Shown piece after piece: positions 1 through 11,012 of a stretch of 31,070 nucleotides of DNA. Position 1 is the stretch's first letter. The number at the start of each line of letters is the position of its first letter. The stretch is from the NCBI GenBank assembly GCA_000226015.1, contig JH152972.1, forward strand, positions 17,929 to 48,998, given 5' to 3'. The notes under the pieces were generated by a model. The model did no database searches and had not been told where the DNA came from. It saw only the letters and a program-made list of their open reading frames with translations. The position numbers and the translations under genes were made by a program. Origin of the DNA: Mnemiopsis leidyi. Its lineage: Eukaryota; Ctenophora; Tentaculata; Lobata; Bolinopsidae.

Positions 1-122
1 ACTGCACGTGACAAACAACAACTACACGTGACATACAACAACTACACGTGACACACAACAACTACACGTGACACACAACAACTACACGTGACATACAACA
101 ACTGCACGTGACACACAACAAC
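1..122. repeat. 20-bp minisatellite with CACGTG in every unit
   Basis: Six exact 20-bp units fill positions 1-120 and probably continue to the left. The consensus is ACTACACGTGACACACAACA, with a few A/G and C/T/A variants. Each unit holds one CACGTG (canonical E-box). The array sits in an intron of SOUL copy A and ends about 12 bases from that intron's 5' splice site (donor at 133-132 on the minus strand). Confidence 0.95.
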
Positions 123-133
123 GACAACACTAC

Positions 134-2088
134 CTTGTGTATCTTCATAGCACGTTTCCAGCTGTAGTTCCCGTTGATGGACACAACGTAACAACGCTTC
201 TCGAAGTTGTGTCCGACAAATATACCCACGGAGAGGGGAGCTGGAGCGTTGACGGAATACATTCCGGGGATAAAGAACATCAGGTGACAGTACTGGGATG
301 GGGGGTTACTGTTACTGTACGTGCTTTAAATGTAGTATAGTCAGAGTATAGAATACACAGCGTAGACTACTAGACTACTAGACTACTAGACTACTAGACT
401 ACTAGACTACCTAGGAGACTGTGTACAACTTTTAGTGTTTGCACAAACTATACACGAGATTCACTTTGATCACTGTTCATGTGAGGACATGAGCTTTGAC
501 AGGACTGAGAACAACGTGCTTTAAGATCTCGCTTCCACATCTAATATGTGCAAAATATCGTGAACAATATAAATGAAAAGTATTTGTTGAGAGGTTTGTT
601 TGTAGAGACGTAAAATTTAAAAGTAAAAGTAAAATCTAAAAGTAAAATCTAAAACTTTTAGATAAAAGTAAGAGTAAAATTCTCACTTTAACGTCTCCAG
701 TGTCAGGATCTATCTGCCCAATAACTCTTATCGGCACAGTTCGTTCCATCAGCAGTCCCATCGTGTTAACACCTTTGAAGTAGCTGGAGAAGTAGAGAAG
801 TTGGAAGTTAGAAGTTAGTTAGCGTTATCGAGAGTATAATATAAATAGTGGTATAGCACCTGCACAGTATCGTTGAAGCAGATATTGCAGTACGTGATGG
901 GCGATGGTGAAGCCCCTAAATTTCAAGGTTTATGGCTGGCTAGGAGTTCTATAATGATAAGACTGCCGTGTAGACTGAAAGTATAGCAGAACCTAAACTG
1001 TTGTGTGGTTGATAGCGGTTTTGAAGCATTCCGATCATATGACGAATTCTTGAGGCATCACTACAGTTTAATAAATAATCGCTTTCTTGGAGAATGGTAA
1101 TCACGAATGTTTTTGAGAGCAGTAAGTAATGTTTCAGAGAGCAATAAATCGATTTAATTTAAAGAGTTGGGATCAGGTTGAAGGGTTAGGAAAGATAAAC
1201 GGTCGATAGTTGCAACGATTTCCAAAATCAATTGTTGGCACTCACTGACACACACACAAAACAAATTTAAAATAATAATGCAAACAATTTAATAACAATC
1301 AAATAAACAACATCAGTTTACTTGTAAAGTTGCTGATAGTAATTGACCATGTCCTCTGATCCTTCAAGGCAACTGTTGTCGACAGCATCGTATCTAGAAA
1401 CAATTAACTAATTAAGCAACAATTAACTAAGTAACTATTAGCGCTAATATTGAGTTTGAATAGATAAATCCTTGAAGTAACAATGGCTTTGACTTTAAAT
1501 TGAAGGGGACAGTTGGAAAAATCATGTCACAAAATACTAACAGCATGTAATGTGATGACATCAAAACAAAAAGAAACAAGAAAAACAAAAAGAAACAAGA
1601 AAACATGTTGCTGACCTGCTGGACGAGATCCAGTTCATGTCAGGGTAATCCCTCAACTTTACTCCTGAGGGTAGTTTTACATCCTCCACGTCTGTGTACC
1701 TGCAAATATTCCACATTTTATGTCTTACACAAAGCAACTGTGAGTTCTTATCAAAAATTTGTAGTCATGGCCGGACACTGAATTTTCGACCTTGATTTTA
1801 AAGAGAAACAGAGACAATTGTACGTTGTCCTCAGGAAAAGTGAATATTCTGGTCCTTGTCGCGCTGAGACTAATAATCAAAACAAACATTTAAGGAGATA
1901 TATCATCTATCAAGGAGTATAAAAAATAATATAACTTACTTGGGACACTCCTTGCCATGGCAGATGTTCGGGAGGACCTGGAACTCTTCTATCTCGATAA
2001 GATCTATGTTTGGGTCGGCGTTCAGGGCTTGTATCACATTGTACCTCCCGCCTCCCGCTAGCGCACATACAAGCAGTGTCAGCAGCAT
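134..2088 (-). CDS. Secreted SOUL/heme-binding (HEBP-like) protein, copy A, 3' end outside window
   Basis: Proposed coding exons on the minus strand are 2088-1940, 1699-1616, 1393-1322, 783-687 and 292-134. All junctions are GT-AG and keep frame (phases 2,2,2,0,0). The last exon lies beyond the left edge; 187 codons are visible. The N-terminus (MLLTLLVCALAGG) is a signal peptide, so the product is probably secreted. SOUL-family signatures are visible: LRDYPDMNWISS (family pattern YEVREYPxxKWVST), then YFKGVNTMGLLMERTVPIRV (matching the YIxGxNxxxxKIxMTxPV block), then FFIPGMYSVNAPAP (matching the LYIPxxxxxxPPxP block). Cytosolic HEBP1/2 bind heme or porphyrin. This copy differs in having a leader and cysteines shared with the plus-strand paralog (CHGKEC, NSC, YC, RCYVV), which suggests disulfides. 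An acceptor-like TTTCCTACAG ends one base before the ATG, so a 5'UTR intron is possible. Ligand binding is inferred from the fold only. Confidence 0.84.
363..411. repeat. 8-bp tandem repeat (TAGACTAC)n
   Basis: Six direct copies of TAGACTAC lie in the 394-base intron between the 783-687 and 292-134 exons of SOUL copy A. The same intron also has an A-rich run of AGTAAAAT/CTAAAA motifs at about 610-680. Confidence 0.92.
1560..1604. repeat. 18-bp tandem duplication, A-rich
   Basis: Two copies of AAAACAAAAAGAAACAAG sit next to each other in the intron between exons 2 and 3 of SOUL copy A. This is low-complexity sequence with no coding signal. Confidence 0.8.
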
Positions 2089-5000
2089 CCTGTAGGAAAC
2101 ACTGATATTTATTGCACTGGATTTCTGATTTCGATATTTCTGATGGTATTTAAATCACACAAAAGTGAAATAAATTAAGAACTAATCATTTAGTTAAAAA
2201 AAGATGAGATAATTGTCCGGGTAATAAATTAGTGTGTAATAGAATAGTAGCAGTATTTTATAAAAGATTGTATAGTGCTCTAGAGTCTAGACAGAAAAAC
2301 TTTATTTACTCAATCAACAAGGCTACCAAACTATCAAACGCTTGCTGCAATTGAGGAAAACATGAAAGTTTGCCCAGTTTGGAAAGCTCTGCACGTCAAA
2401 AATTGAACCTCTCATTACAAAAAAACGACAAATTGTGAGAAGGAATGAAGTTCCTGGTCGCAGCGACATAGTTCAAACAACCTAGCAAGACTTTTCCAGG
2501 CTCCATAATTCTACAGTACATGATCCCTTGATTTTCAGCGTGCAAACTGGTCTACATTCTGATATCTCCAGCAGGAGTTCAATCCAGTGTGATTGTCTCT
2601 CTTTCTAGTAGGGAAAAGCGCAGACAGAATCACGAAATTTTTTAAACTTGAGGAACTTGGCAACATGGTGCACGAAATATATCGACATGTTAAGTTGAGC
2701 CCTCGTATCCCATTTTCCATCATTGCCCAATGTCGATGGTTCATTGCAACTAAGATCATTATTGATGTGAAAAAGACAACAAATCGCAAATGCTGAGAAC
2801 ATCAGATTCAATGTGCGTAAACTTGTAAGTTTACGTACATTGATTATTGAATCTGAGAGTAAATAGGGTTCTCAACATTTGCGATTATTTCTTGAGACGA
2901 AGTACACTACAATTACATGACGTAAATGTAGAAAAATTCCTAACAAAATTGATGATCACACTCATTCTGTTATAATCAAGAAGATCGAGATAGAACAAAA
3001 CATTAGGCATTGCCTGGGCAGACTAAATGCGATGCCCTAGACAACCTACAATCTATATATCATATAATGATGTATGAATCATTTGAAGTTATAATTTTAA
3101 AATAAATAGAGAAATTGTGCTATAAAATGCTACAAAGGCGCGGCCCTCAAAAACCATTACTATTAGCACAAAGGCTATGGACATCAAAATTGAATCAAGG
3201 AGATAAAGACTAAAGTTGACAAATCACAGTATCCAATTTGTGGATAAAATCCCCTCCTTAGTCGAACTTACAGCGTACACAGAATCAACCTATCCATGGT
3301 TTCAAGGATGTGATTTACAACGAGACTCTTAAGAAGACACTACACCAAACTTCACCACCACAATTAGCGAACAAACGCAAAAAAGCCGTACTTCAAGTGG
3401 TGAATCCTGTCTAATTAGGAGCCGTGTCTGCGATCTAACACTTGAAAGGATGCGCTCCATATCACAGTTATACAGATATGGCGGAAATAACACCCGTGTC
3501 AATGCCATGATCTAGGTTAGTGACACTTTCTAGTTCTACAAAGTAGCGCTATACGTGCTGTGTTATACGCAGTTTTATATACTGCTTACCAGCACGTTCT
3601 GCAGTATTGTAAGATTGTGGATTGGAGGAACCTATAAAGGCACTTATCTTGTATCTATAGATTCATGCGATACACCCCGCCCGTCAAAGAATGATAGGGC
3701 GAAGAGCAAGCTAGGTGCTTGTAGCTGTGTACTGTGTAGTCAGTTATTTATGGATGCAGCGATTACGTAGTAAACTGTAAAAATAGTCCACGAACTTTTT
3801 AATCTTACATTCACAATCCATGCTCATATAAGATTAACATAGGGTCAGTGGTCACAAAGAAAATGGAGTCAGATAATTATTGACTTTTCTGAGTTTTATA
3901 AGAAGCGTACTTTGCCGACGGACAGCTGATGAGTTTAAAAGATTAAGAAGTTATAGAATCAAATGCCGTCGAGCATTGGCGCCATAAATTGTCTAAAAAT
4001 CCTATTTGTCTTAGGTCGTATTACGTGGAACTTCTTTCGAGGATTGGTGTAAAAAGTCGTGTAAACTTTTAACACCATTTTACTGAAAAATACAATTACG
4101 AGTGACATGATTTTAGGTGCCGCTAAGTTCGCCCTTACCATAAAACCATCAGAACTCCTATTTTGATAAAAATCGTCTGGAAAAAACATTTGAACAGAAA
4201 ATTCGATCAGGTCTATTATAATTCGTGGTGCACGTTTAGCAGTTTGAACGTTTCCAGACACTGAGGACAAGGCCCAACACTAACAGACTCGATCTGGCGG
4301 AAGGTGATAATTCTCGACAGTTCAGGTCACGCTTTAAAAATGTGCGCGTAATTTTTTACGTGATACGATCAAGGTGAAAAATTAGTGAAACCTCCTTCAG
4401 CTTCATTGCTTAAATCAGGAGTAAGCCCATCTACTCATTGAGACAATTTTCAAATTACCAAATTTGGTACAAGATCAAAATAAATAGAAATCAAATCAAC
4501 GTTGACCGATTGCTGATTACAAAATGAAAGCCTTTCACGAGTTTAAAACCTCTTATCAAGCAGGACGAAAAGCTGACCGCAACCTAAACACCGGCCGTTT
4601 AGAGTTTTCTCTGATGTATTTGTTAGAGAAACTGTCTGGCGGATTGAATTTGGTTCATTGAATCCTGGCCGGCCGGGGGCGGAGGTAGCAAAACTTAATC
4701 CCATTGAGCTTCCTCAGTAATTGGCTGATACAATCCACTCCGCTGGCATTTCGACAAATTAGTTTCTGAACAGAGTTAGGAGCCGAGAGGTATGAAGTTG
4801 ATGGGAACCTGCACCATGATATGAGATATCAGGTAGACACAAGAACAGAGAGTGCCGCACAGTGTGCTCTAATGTACGGCAAACCTTTAGGACAGGGGAT
4901 CCCAGTATAGTTATACTGCATATGTACAATTTACAAACCACTGTACCTCCAGAATTAGATACATGTAGAATATCTATCATATCTTACCACTTTTGGAGTA

Positions 5001-6119
5001 TGTAAAGCAAAACGTGGTGAAGCACTATCTGCTTGAGTGAAGCTAACTTATGAAGCAGCTCGTGAGTGACATAGAAGTGACATGCAGGTTACAGACACAG
5101 TTCCTGTGGTGTCTGTGTTCAGAGGGGAGGGGACTCTGCTCTCTTTCACTGACTCTCTCGCCGCAGAGACCCGCGACTGTGCGCTAGCTCTTCAGCGCAG
5201 GTCGACCACCAGCGTTTCACCGCAAACATTTGGTAGGCATTTCTACTATTTCAACGTGTGCATGATCCTCCTCTCCGTTTTGCTTCACATATATGCACAT
5301 TTTTATTGTGATCGTGATTGGTATACTTAATTGTCCTTCAGAGAGATTATGGATGATTGCTTTTAAGCACAAACTTTAATCATTTGTGCTTTCGATCAGT
5401 GTTCTTTGTTCAGTTTTACTATTTCATTGAACGTATTTTTCGATTGAAGGCTTTACCAGTTGAATTTTAAAATACGGCGAATGTTAATAACTTTATCGAG
5501 GCACTAAAAATATGGATGGCCTTTTATAGAACGCAAATCTGACTGTTAATAGGTACCAAAATTCATCCTGTTCAAGTTAATAATAAACGGTGAATGAAAG
5601 CCGAAGAGTAATCAGTATTCACTCTATCAATGTAGTATGTATAACATTGTATATCGGCCTCGATAATAGTTGCACAAGCACATAGGTACTGTGATGGTGC
5701 TACGACAACGATCAAGGCAACAATCTCAACTACATATTGAAATAAGGACTACAATCTAAGAAACATGTAGGTTGAGAAACTATTACTCGTTAAATGTGCT
5801 TCTGCACCGAAATGGACATGGCACAAATGGGTGGCACTGGAATATGATTATGGTGAAATTCAGGTGATATAGATGAACATTCTGTCTGTAGCTGTAATTT
5901 GGAGGGAAAATAACGTTTCAAGGCTAAAGATAAGGTTATTAGATTACAGTCTAAAGTGATAGGGGAGGAGTGGGGTGTTAGCAGGTGCCCTGGTCCAAAT
6001 TTCCTAATTCCTAGGTAAAACCTAAACCCAATTGTAAAAACCTGACAGAAAATTTGTCACTTTTTAGTACAAACAGGATATCTTCACAGAAAACGGTCCA
6101 ATGTAAACGAGGTATCAAG
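2089..6119. other. 4-kb intergenic region between divergent SOUL genes
   Basis: No ORF here shows recognisable family motifs or splice-linked continuation; the short ORFs (for example 2593-2796, 3555-3770, 3959-4270 and 5082-5330) look like chance. The region should hold the promoters of both SOUL paralogs, which start at 2088 (minus) and 6120 (plus). Visible structure: a long imperfect hairpin at 2782-2886 and a locally GC-richer patch at about 5060-5230 with a small inverted repeat (CAGACAC at 5092, GTGTCTG at 5109). I see no clear TATA box or RNA gene. Confidence 0.6.
2782..2886. repeat. Imperfect inverted repeat (hairpin), possible MITE remnant
   Basis: The left arm begins AATCGCAAATGCTGAGAAC and the reverse complement of the right arm begins AATCGCAAATGTTGAGAAC. 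Both arms contain TCAGATTCA and converge on a nearly perfect central palindrome (CGTAAACTT-GT-AAGTTTACG, 2816-2835). The right arm carries two short extra stretches, so it is about 16 bases longer. No flanking duplication was identified. Confidence 0.75.
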
Positions 6120-9099
6120 ATGAATATCTCATTGCAGCTCCTTATCTTGGTGACTCTATTAAAGGGAACATGGTCCCTGGCTCTGTTAAATCCCAAAATA
6201 GATCTGGTGGATCTGAAGGAAGAAGCAAACGCAGCTAATAACAGATACTGCTTCTCAATACCTTGTCCCAGGTAAGTTCACTAAATGTAGCGAGAAATCA
6301 AAGAGACATATTTTGAGAAAAGGTGGAGAGAGAAACCCGAGCGATACAAATAAACTCTGTCTCAAAACAAATGGTACAAGTTATATGTACAAAGGAAAAT
6401 CAAAACATTGGAAATGGTAAATGTAATAAACTAATGACAGAACCACAATTTGTTTACGATTGATTACAAATCCACTTCAAAGGATAACGCCAGTACACTC
6501 CACCCAGCTACACTTTAAACCCGGCAAAGATCCCCAAACCGTTTGAAGTTCGGGACTACAAGAACAGTTATTGGCTCTCCACGCCCTGGTTCCCGGAGGT
6601 TAATGGTTCCTGTCTGGCAAACAGAGACGCTATCAACCCTTACTACAACCACCTCCTCAAGTTCGTATCAATTAATGTTTGTTTACTTTAAATCACTGAA
6701 CTTGTCTCCTCTCTCTCTAAGCTAAGGTTCTGCAACAAAGTGGTTACACTGAATCAATACTGTGTATTTACGGTGATCCCTCCTTTGCTGAAACAAAGCA
6801 TTTTCTTTGATCTATTGAACTCTTCTTTTTGAGGCAGACCACGCACTCGTAAAAAGTCACAAAAAACAATAATAGTTTCTTGAGAGATTGTGTGACAAAA
6901 AAACTGGTTCCTGAATTTTAGCAAAAATGATGTATGAATCTGCCTAAACTTAAAGGCTCCGAGCTTGGTCTTACACGTTAACTGTAAAGTTAAAAGTATG
7001 AACTGATGGCAAATTCGACAGCAATGTAAAATATGCGCACTAAAATAGAAGTAGTTTAAAGTGCTGAATTAGTCTTAGAAAAATGAACTGTCGAATTTTT
7101 CTCACTCAAAATATATGTGCCCGAATTCTGCCATGCCAAAATGATATAACTATAAGCTTGCGTAAGGCGATGCTTTTAAGTTCGTGGATATTTTTATTAA
7201 AATTGATTTAAGATTTAGATGTAATGAAAGTCAATATTAACAACCATTCTCACACTTTAAATAACCACAAGAAGCGTACAAGCAAACCACAGGCCATTAA
7301 AGTACTGATGTAGTGGACAGCGTTATATATATGTTACAACTTTGTTGACAAAATATTTCAGCATGATCAATCTAAAAAAACTTTAAAAGATGTTCTGAAT
7401 TTTGATGACAACTGCAAGGAAAATGTCAACCCAAAAATATTCAAAAAGGGAAGGAACGAAATATGAATACCGAACAGGAGCAATAATTCTCACAGCACAT
7501 TTGACTCGCATATTTTATCAGCCTATCTTCTGATGCATTAATTATCAGCAAATTATCTAATTATGAAATTGTCCGCAGTTATTTCGAGGGACTAAACTCT
7601 ATGGGACTAAGATTCGAGAGGACACGTCCGGTGAGGGTTGTCAGCAGACCGGACCCTAAAACGTCAGACATGGTATGTGAGATAGGATGAGGTTTGCCTA
7701 GGGACACAGTCTAGAACAGAATTCTTGATAGCACACACTCTAACGTGCAATTTGCACAATTTCGATTCAACTCGGAGAGAAATCTTGAGTTTTTTATTTT
7801 GACACGAAGCCATAGCATAGGTATCTACGAAAAAGAGCATTTGAGGGAATTCGTGACACCTTAACAAGTTTTACATAGTGATAGACTGATAGTAATGGCG
7901 CTGAAGTGGTTTGTTTGATACAAGGAATAGGGGTAGTGAGAAATTAAATTAGCATATTAAAGTATGTTTGTGTCAATTTGGCCATGATTACTATCATTGA
8001 GTAAATTTGATCAGTACAAGTCACGAAGTTTGGGCCACGAGAGCACAAAGGAACGCTTTCTTTGACACAAAATATTAATAACATTTATAATAATACCGAT
8101 TTCTAGAATGATCAAGATATTGATAGTCGTACCAGGTATTTTGCAGTTGACAACAGTCTCACTCTCAAGAATTATCTAATTTGATTTGGCACGGGCACCT
8201 AGATAGGCCGAACTTCATTCTGTGTACCAAACTATGATGATGATGATGATTAATAACACTTTGATATATTTTTTAAAGAGAGTGATTGTCTGCGTCAAAC
8301 TAGAATCATAAAGAATATATTATGACTAGTTTTAACTTATAACTAACAGTTAACAAATTGAGAGTCATTTTAAACGGTTGTTACTCCATTTTCGAACGAA
8401 CAGACTCTACATCAACTGACTTCACACTGACTCCACACTAACTCTATACTGACTCCACACTAACTCCACTCTAAAAAAAACACCATCCTCCTCTCAGTTG
8501 TGCGCTATACGGTTCTACATTCCAGACATGTATCCCATGCACCCTCCCGCCTCGATAGTGATAGACGTGATTCTCGGCTGGGACAAGGACAGACTTTGTT
8601 ACGTAGTGGGACAGAGAGGGGCTATTGTTTGGAGCAGCGCCAAGAGGGTCTTCAAGGTCGGTATTTTTGGAACAATATAATATTGACTTACTGACTCAGG
8701 AGTTAGGCCCTTCGTCGTTTGCTTATTCATTCTATTTCTTGGCAACTCGTCAAAACTTAGCCAACCAGAGCCGGAAAATAATCCTAGCGAAAAATTACAT
8801 CTTTAACAGAGGACTAGCAGGACTTTTTGACTCTGGTTACACTTACAGCTAATCTAATCATATTTACAAATAATAAGAAATAAAAATGATAATATGTATT
8901 GATAGAAACACTAATAATAGAAACACAAATACAAACAAATAAAGTCTTTATATTTCAGTCGATGAAGTCGTACCTGACGCGGCTAGGTCGGGAGTACCCC
9001 GAGGACGTAGAACTGACGATGGACGCGTTTACCGGCTACGGAGTGACTGACGACCGTCAGTACATGGAAATCCTTGTCTGTCAGGAGGGTCAGTTTTGA
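6120..9099 (+). CDS. Secreted SOUL/heme-binding (HEBP-like) protein, copy B
   Basis: Coding exons are 6120-6271, 6494-6660, 7579-7672, 8498-8656 and 8959-9099, giving about 237 residues. The ATG at 6120 is preferred over an in-frame ATG at 6054 because it opens directly into a signal peptide (MNISLQLLILVTLLKGTWSLA). SOUL blocks: FEVRDYKNSYWLSTPW, then NYFEGLNSMGLRFERTRPVR, then FYIPDMYPMHPPAS, and a final exon with FTGYGVTDDRQYMEILVC, matching the C-terminal YxxxGYxxPxxxxxRxNEVWL block. Cysteines (CFSIPC, GSC, LC, LCYVV) match copy A, as do intron positions and phases, except that copy A has one more intron inside this copy's exon 2. Oddity: the exon 1/exon 2 join is one base short of frame with GT-AG borders. 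Function is inferred as secreted tetrapyrrole-type binding. Confidence 0.84.
6272..6493 (+). other. Intron 1 of SOUL copy B with frame-incompatible 3' border
   Basis: The donor is a good CAG|GTAAGT. The only nearby AG (AACGCCAG at 6486-6493) leaves exon 1 (152 nt, phase 2) joined to TAC ACT CCA one base short. The five exons total 713 nt, which is 3n+2. Copy A at the same place has AA|G TAC ACA, so the expected G is absent. A GT..CA intron (6272-6492) would restore frame; a one-base deletion or assembly error is equally compatible. Confidence 0.6.
6661..8497 (+). other. Introns 2 and 3 of SOUL copy B
   Basis: These are long introns (6661-7578 and 7673-8497) either side of the 94-base exon. 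They contain AT-rich unique sequence, an (ATG)n microsatellite at about 8234-8249 and a short A/C-rich repeat just before the last acceptor. I see no coding or RNA signal. Confidence 0.6.
8426..8470. repeat. 22-bp tandem duplication (ACTGACTCCACACTAACTC)
   Basis: Two copies of a unit beginning ACTGACTCCACACTAACTC, with degenerate copies on the left, lie 28 bases before the exon at 8498. They replace most of the usual polypyrimidine region with a C/A-rich stretch. Confidence 0.75.
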
Positions 9100-9109
9100 G
9101 GGGATATTT

Positions 9110-9127
9110 CATGATGACGTCATCATG
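9110..9127. promoter_or_regulatory. Perfect 18-bp palindrome with a full CRE (TGACGTCA)
   Basis: CATGATGACGTCATCATG is identical to its reverse complement and is centred on the CREB/ATF consensus TGACGTCA. It lies 10 bases after the stop codon of SOUL copy B. It could be a bZIP site or a small RNA hairpin in the 3'UTR; use as a site is not shown. Confidence 0.5.
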
Positions 9128-9257
9128 GTCAAATCGTCGTTTAGGTCGAACTCGTAGAGCCAGAGGTTACAATCAGAATCAGATTCAGGATTCAGTTTCA
9201 CTTATTCACTGGTTCTCGAGGAGATTCAGACTGCAGCTCAGCCGTCACAGGAAGAAT

Positions 9258-9263
9258 AATAAA
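9258..9263 (+). terminator. Polyadenylation signal of SOUL copy B
   Basis: An AATAAA hexamer lies about 160 bases after the stop codon at 9099, a normal position for a 3'UTR end. The assignment rests on position and hexamer only. Confidence 0.5.
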
Positions 9264-11012
9264 ACTGAAAGTAAAGAAGGATGATATAATTATACTTATA
9301 GTTATATAAGTCTCAACCATCTTATCTAATAATAGTAATAATCTGTTAACAAAATTTTAGTCCAATGAGTTAGTAGTATTACTATTAGTACTAAAGACAG
9401 TTAAGGACTATTAAAGACTAAAAGTAAACTTATTATACTTATAGCACCATGGCAGAATCTTAAAACCGGATTTCAGTTTCTTTTAGTTTTGATTACTCTG
9501 GATGGAATCACTTAGTAATAGTATGTTTTTTTGCCGCAAGTTCTGAGAACTACTTTGTTGATACGTCAGTGTACGACAAATTGCCAATGCTCATTGCTAA
9601 TCGCTTTCGGCAATCGAGCAATATTTTTGAGTTTTTAAACAAATGAACTTTGAAGTTCAAAGTTTAGGCTTTAAAATTCGCTTGTTTAAAACTTTCAAAA
9701 TTTCGCCGATTTTAAGTAATATTAACATACTCTATTTTCGTTGTCAACAATTAGAATGAAATTAAATAAATCACTCACGATCTCTCAAACGTATGTCAGG
9801 GTAGCCAGTTTGTTTTTAGAAGGAATAGAAGAGATGCCATAGGAAACAATCTCAATTTTAGTCTACGTATCACTTGTTCATGCTGCAAATCAAATTTTAT
9901 GAGATACTGATAGTTTTATATCAGATGGTACAAAAATGTTTTCTTGGAATCGAGTTTTCTGGTTTTAAAAATTTGCTGAGCTTTTCAGATTCATGAAAAG
10001 TAAAACAAATGTCTATCTAAGACACAAATCTAGATTAAATCGCAAATCAAGGGACCAGTACTTTTTGATAGATTTGATTGTTAGACTTGGAAAACGCCTT
10101 TTAAATACCCTTTATTAGCATTAAATAGCTTAAATACTATTTTTGACAAGTTATTTAATCAAAGTTTTCTGATAAAGAAAATTTATACAATTTACAAAAA
10201 CAACAAATTGAACAAATAGTAATAGTTATACACTTAAAGTCTCCCGCGATTGAAAAAGTCGATAACATAAAATCTAATTTTCGTCAAGACAAGGATTAAT
10301 TCATCGGATTTTAACTGCTAGAAAATACATGTGCAGAAAATTAAGATCGTTTTGAAATTTTTGTTTACAATTAAGATATCATTATTATTATTTTATTATT
10401 ATTATTATATCACACTAATATAAAATTATCATTCGAATATTGCCAGAAGTCGCCTGACCCTGCTTTTCAAATTTTTTATTTTTGTCGAAATAGGTGTCAT
10501 TGTGGGACAATGTATAATCTAAATAAGGTTTCAAGGTTTCAACCGATCATTTTTTCAAGGAAATCACTCAAATTCTAATACCTCTGCCTTTATCATTGTA
10601 TACATATTTTAATAGGTTTTTAAACATGAATGCGTTTTACTTGGAACATCAAACACACGGGAAGATCTAGTTCGATAGAAACATAACATTAGCGAGCATA
10701 ACAGAATTCAAAATCTAAACTACCAGGTAGTCATCACTAACATAAACAATCCGACAACTATTTTACACTTTTAACGCATAGTCATCAAGTCCTAAAAACT
10801 CCTTTATCTATTTTGAAAACATAAAATCTACATTCCTCAATGTTGAACACCAGTAAAACATCAAAAAAGGTACCTTAAAGTTTAAAGGAAACAGACGAAA
10901 TTGTAAATTTTACAATTTACATAAAACTAATATCCCCAAGTTCCTAAACTGAAACAACAAGTAAGATCGTCTAATCTAAACAACACGACCGTTTAAAAAG
11001 AAGTTCGCCATT
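9264..11012. other. AT-rich region between convergent 3' ends of SOUL copy B and TEX2
   Basis: No recognisable gene. The sequence is strongly AT-rich, with an ATT microsatellite at about 10380-10410 and a small palindrome around 10900-10920. It should contain the 3'UTR of TEX2 at its right end; a minus-strand AATAAA (TTTATT on plus) lies near 10474, about 540 bases beyond the TEX2 stop. Confidence 0.6.

Noticed and set aside
1..120. Regularly spaced 20-bp repeats, CRISPR-like at first glance
   Set aside because: The units are contiguous with no unique spacers, inside an intron of a eukaryotic gene. It is a minisatellite.
868..915. Candidate extra exon of SOUL copy A (minus strand, between TTTAG and G|GTGCTA)
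   Set aside because: It has splice-like borders, but including it breaks frame with the next exon. Direct joining of 1393-1322 to 783-687 is in frame and matches copy B.
5082..5330. 82-codon plus-strand ORF in a GC-richer patch
   Set aside because: No recognisable motif, no splice-linked continuation and no paralog in the window; likely chance.
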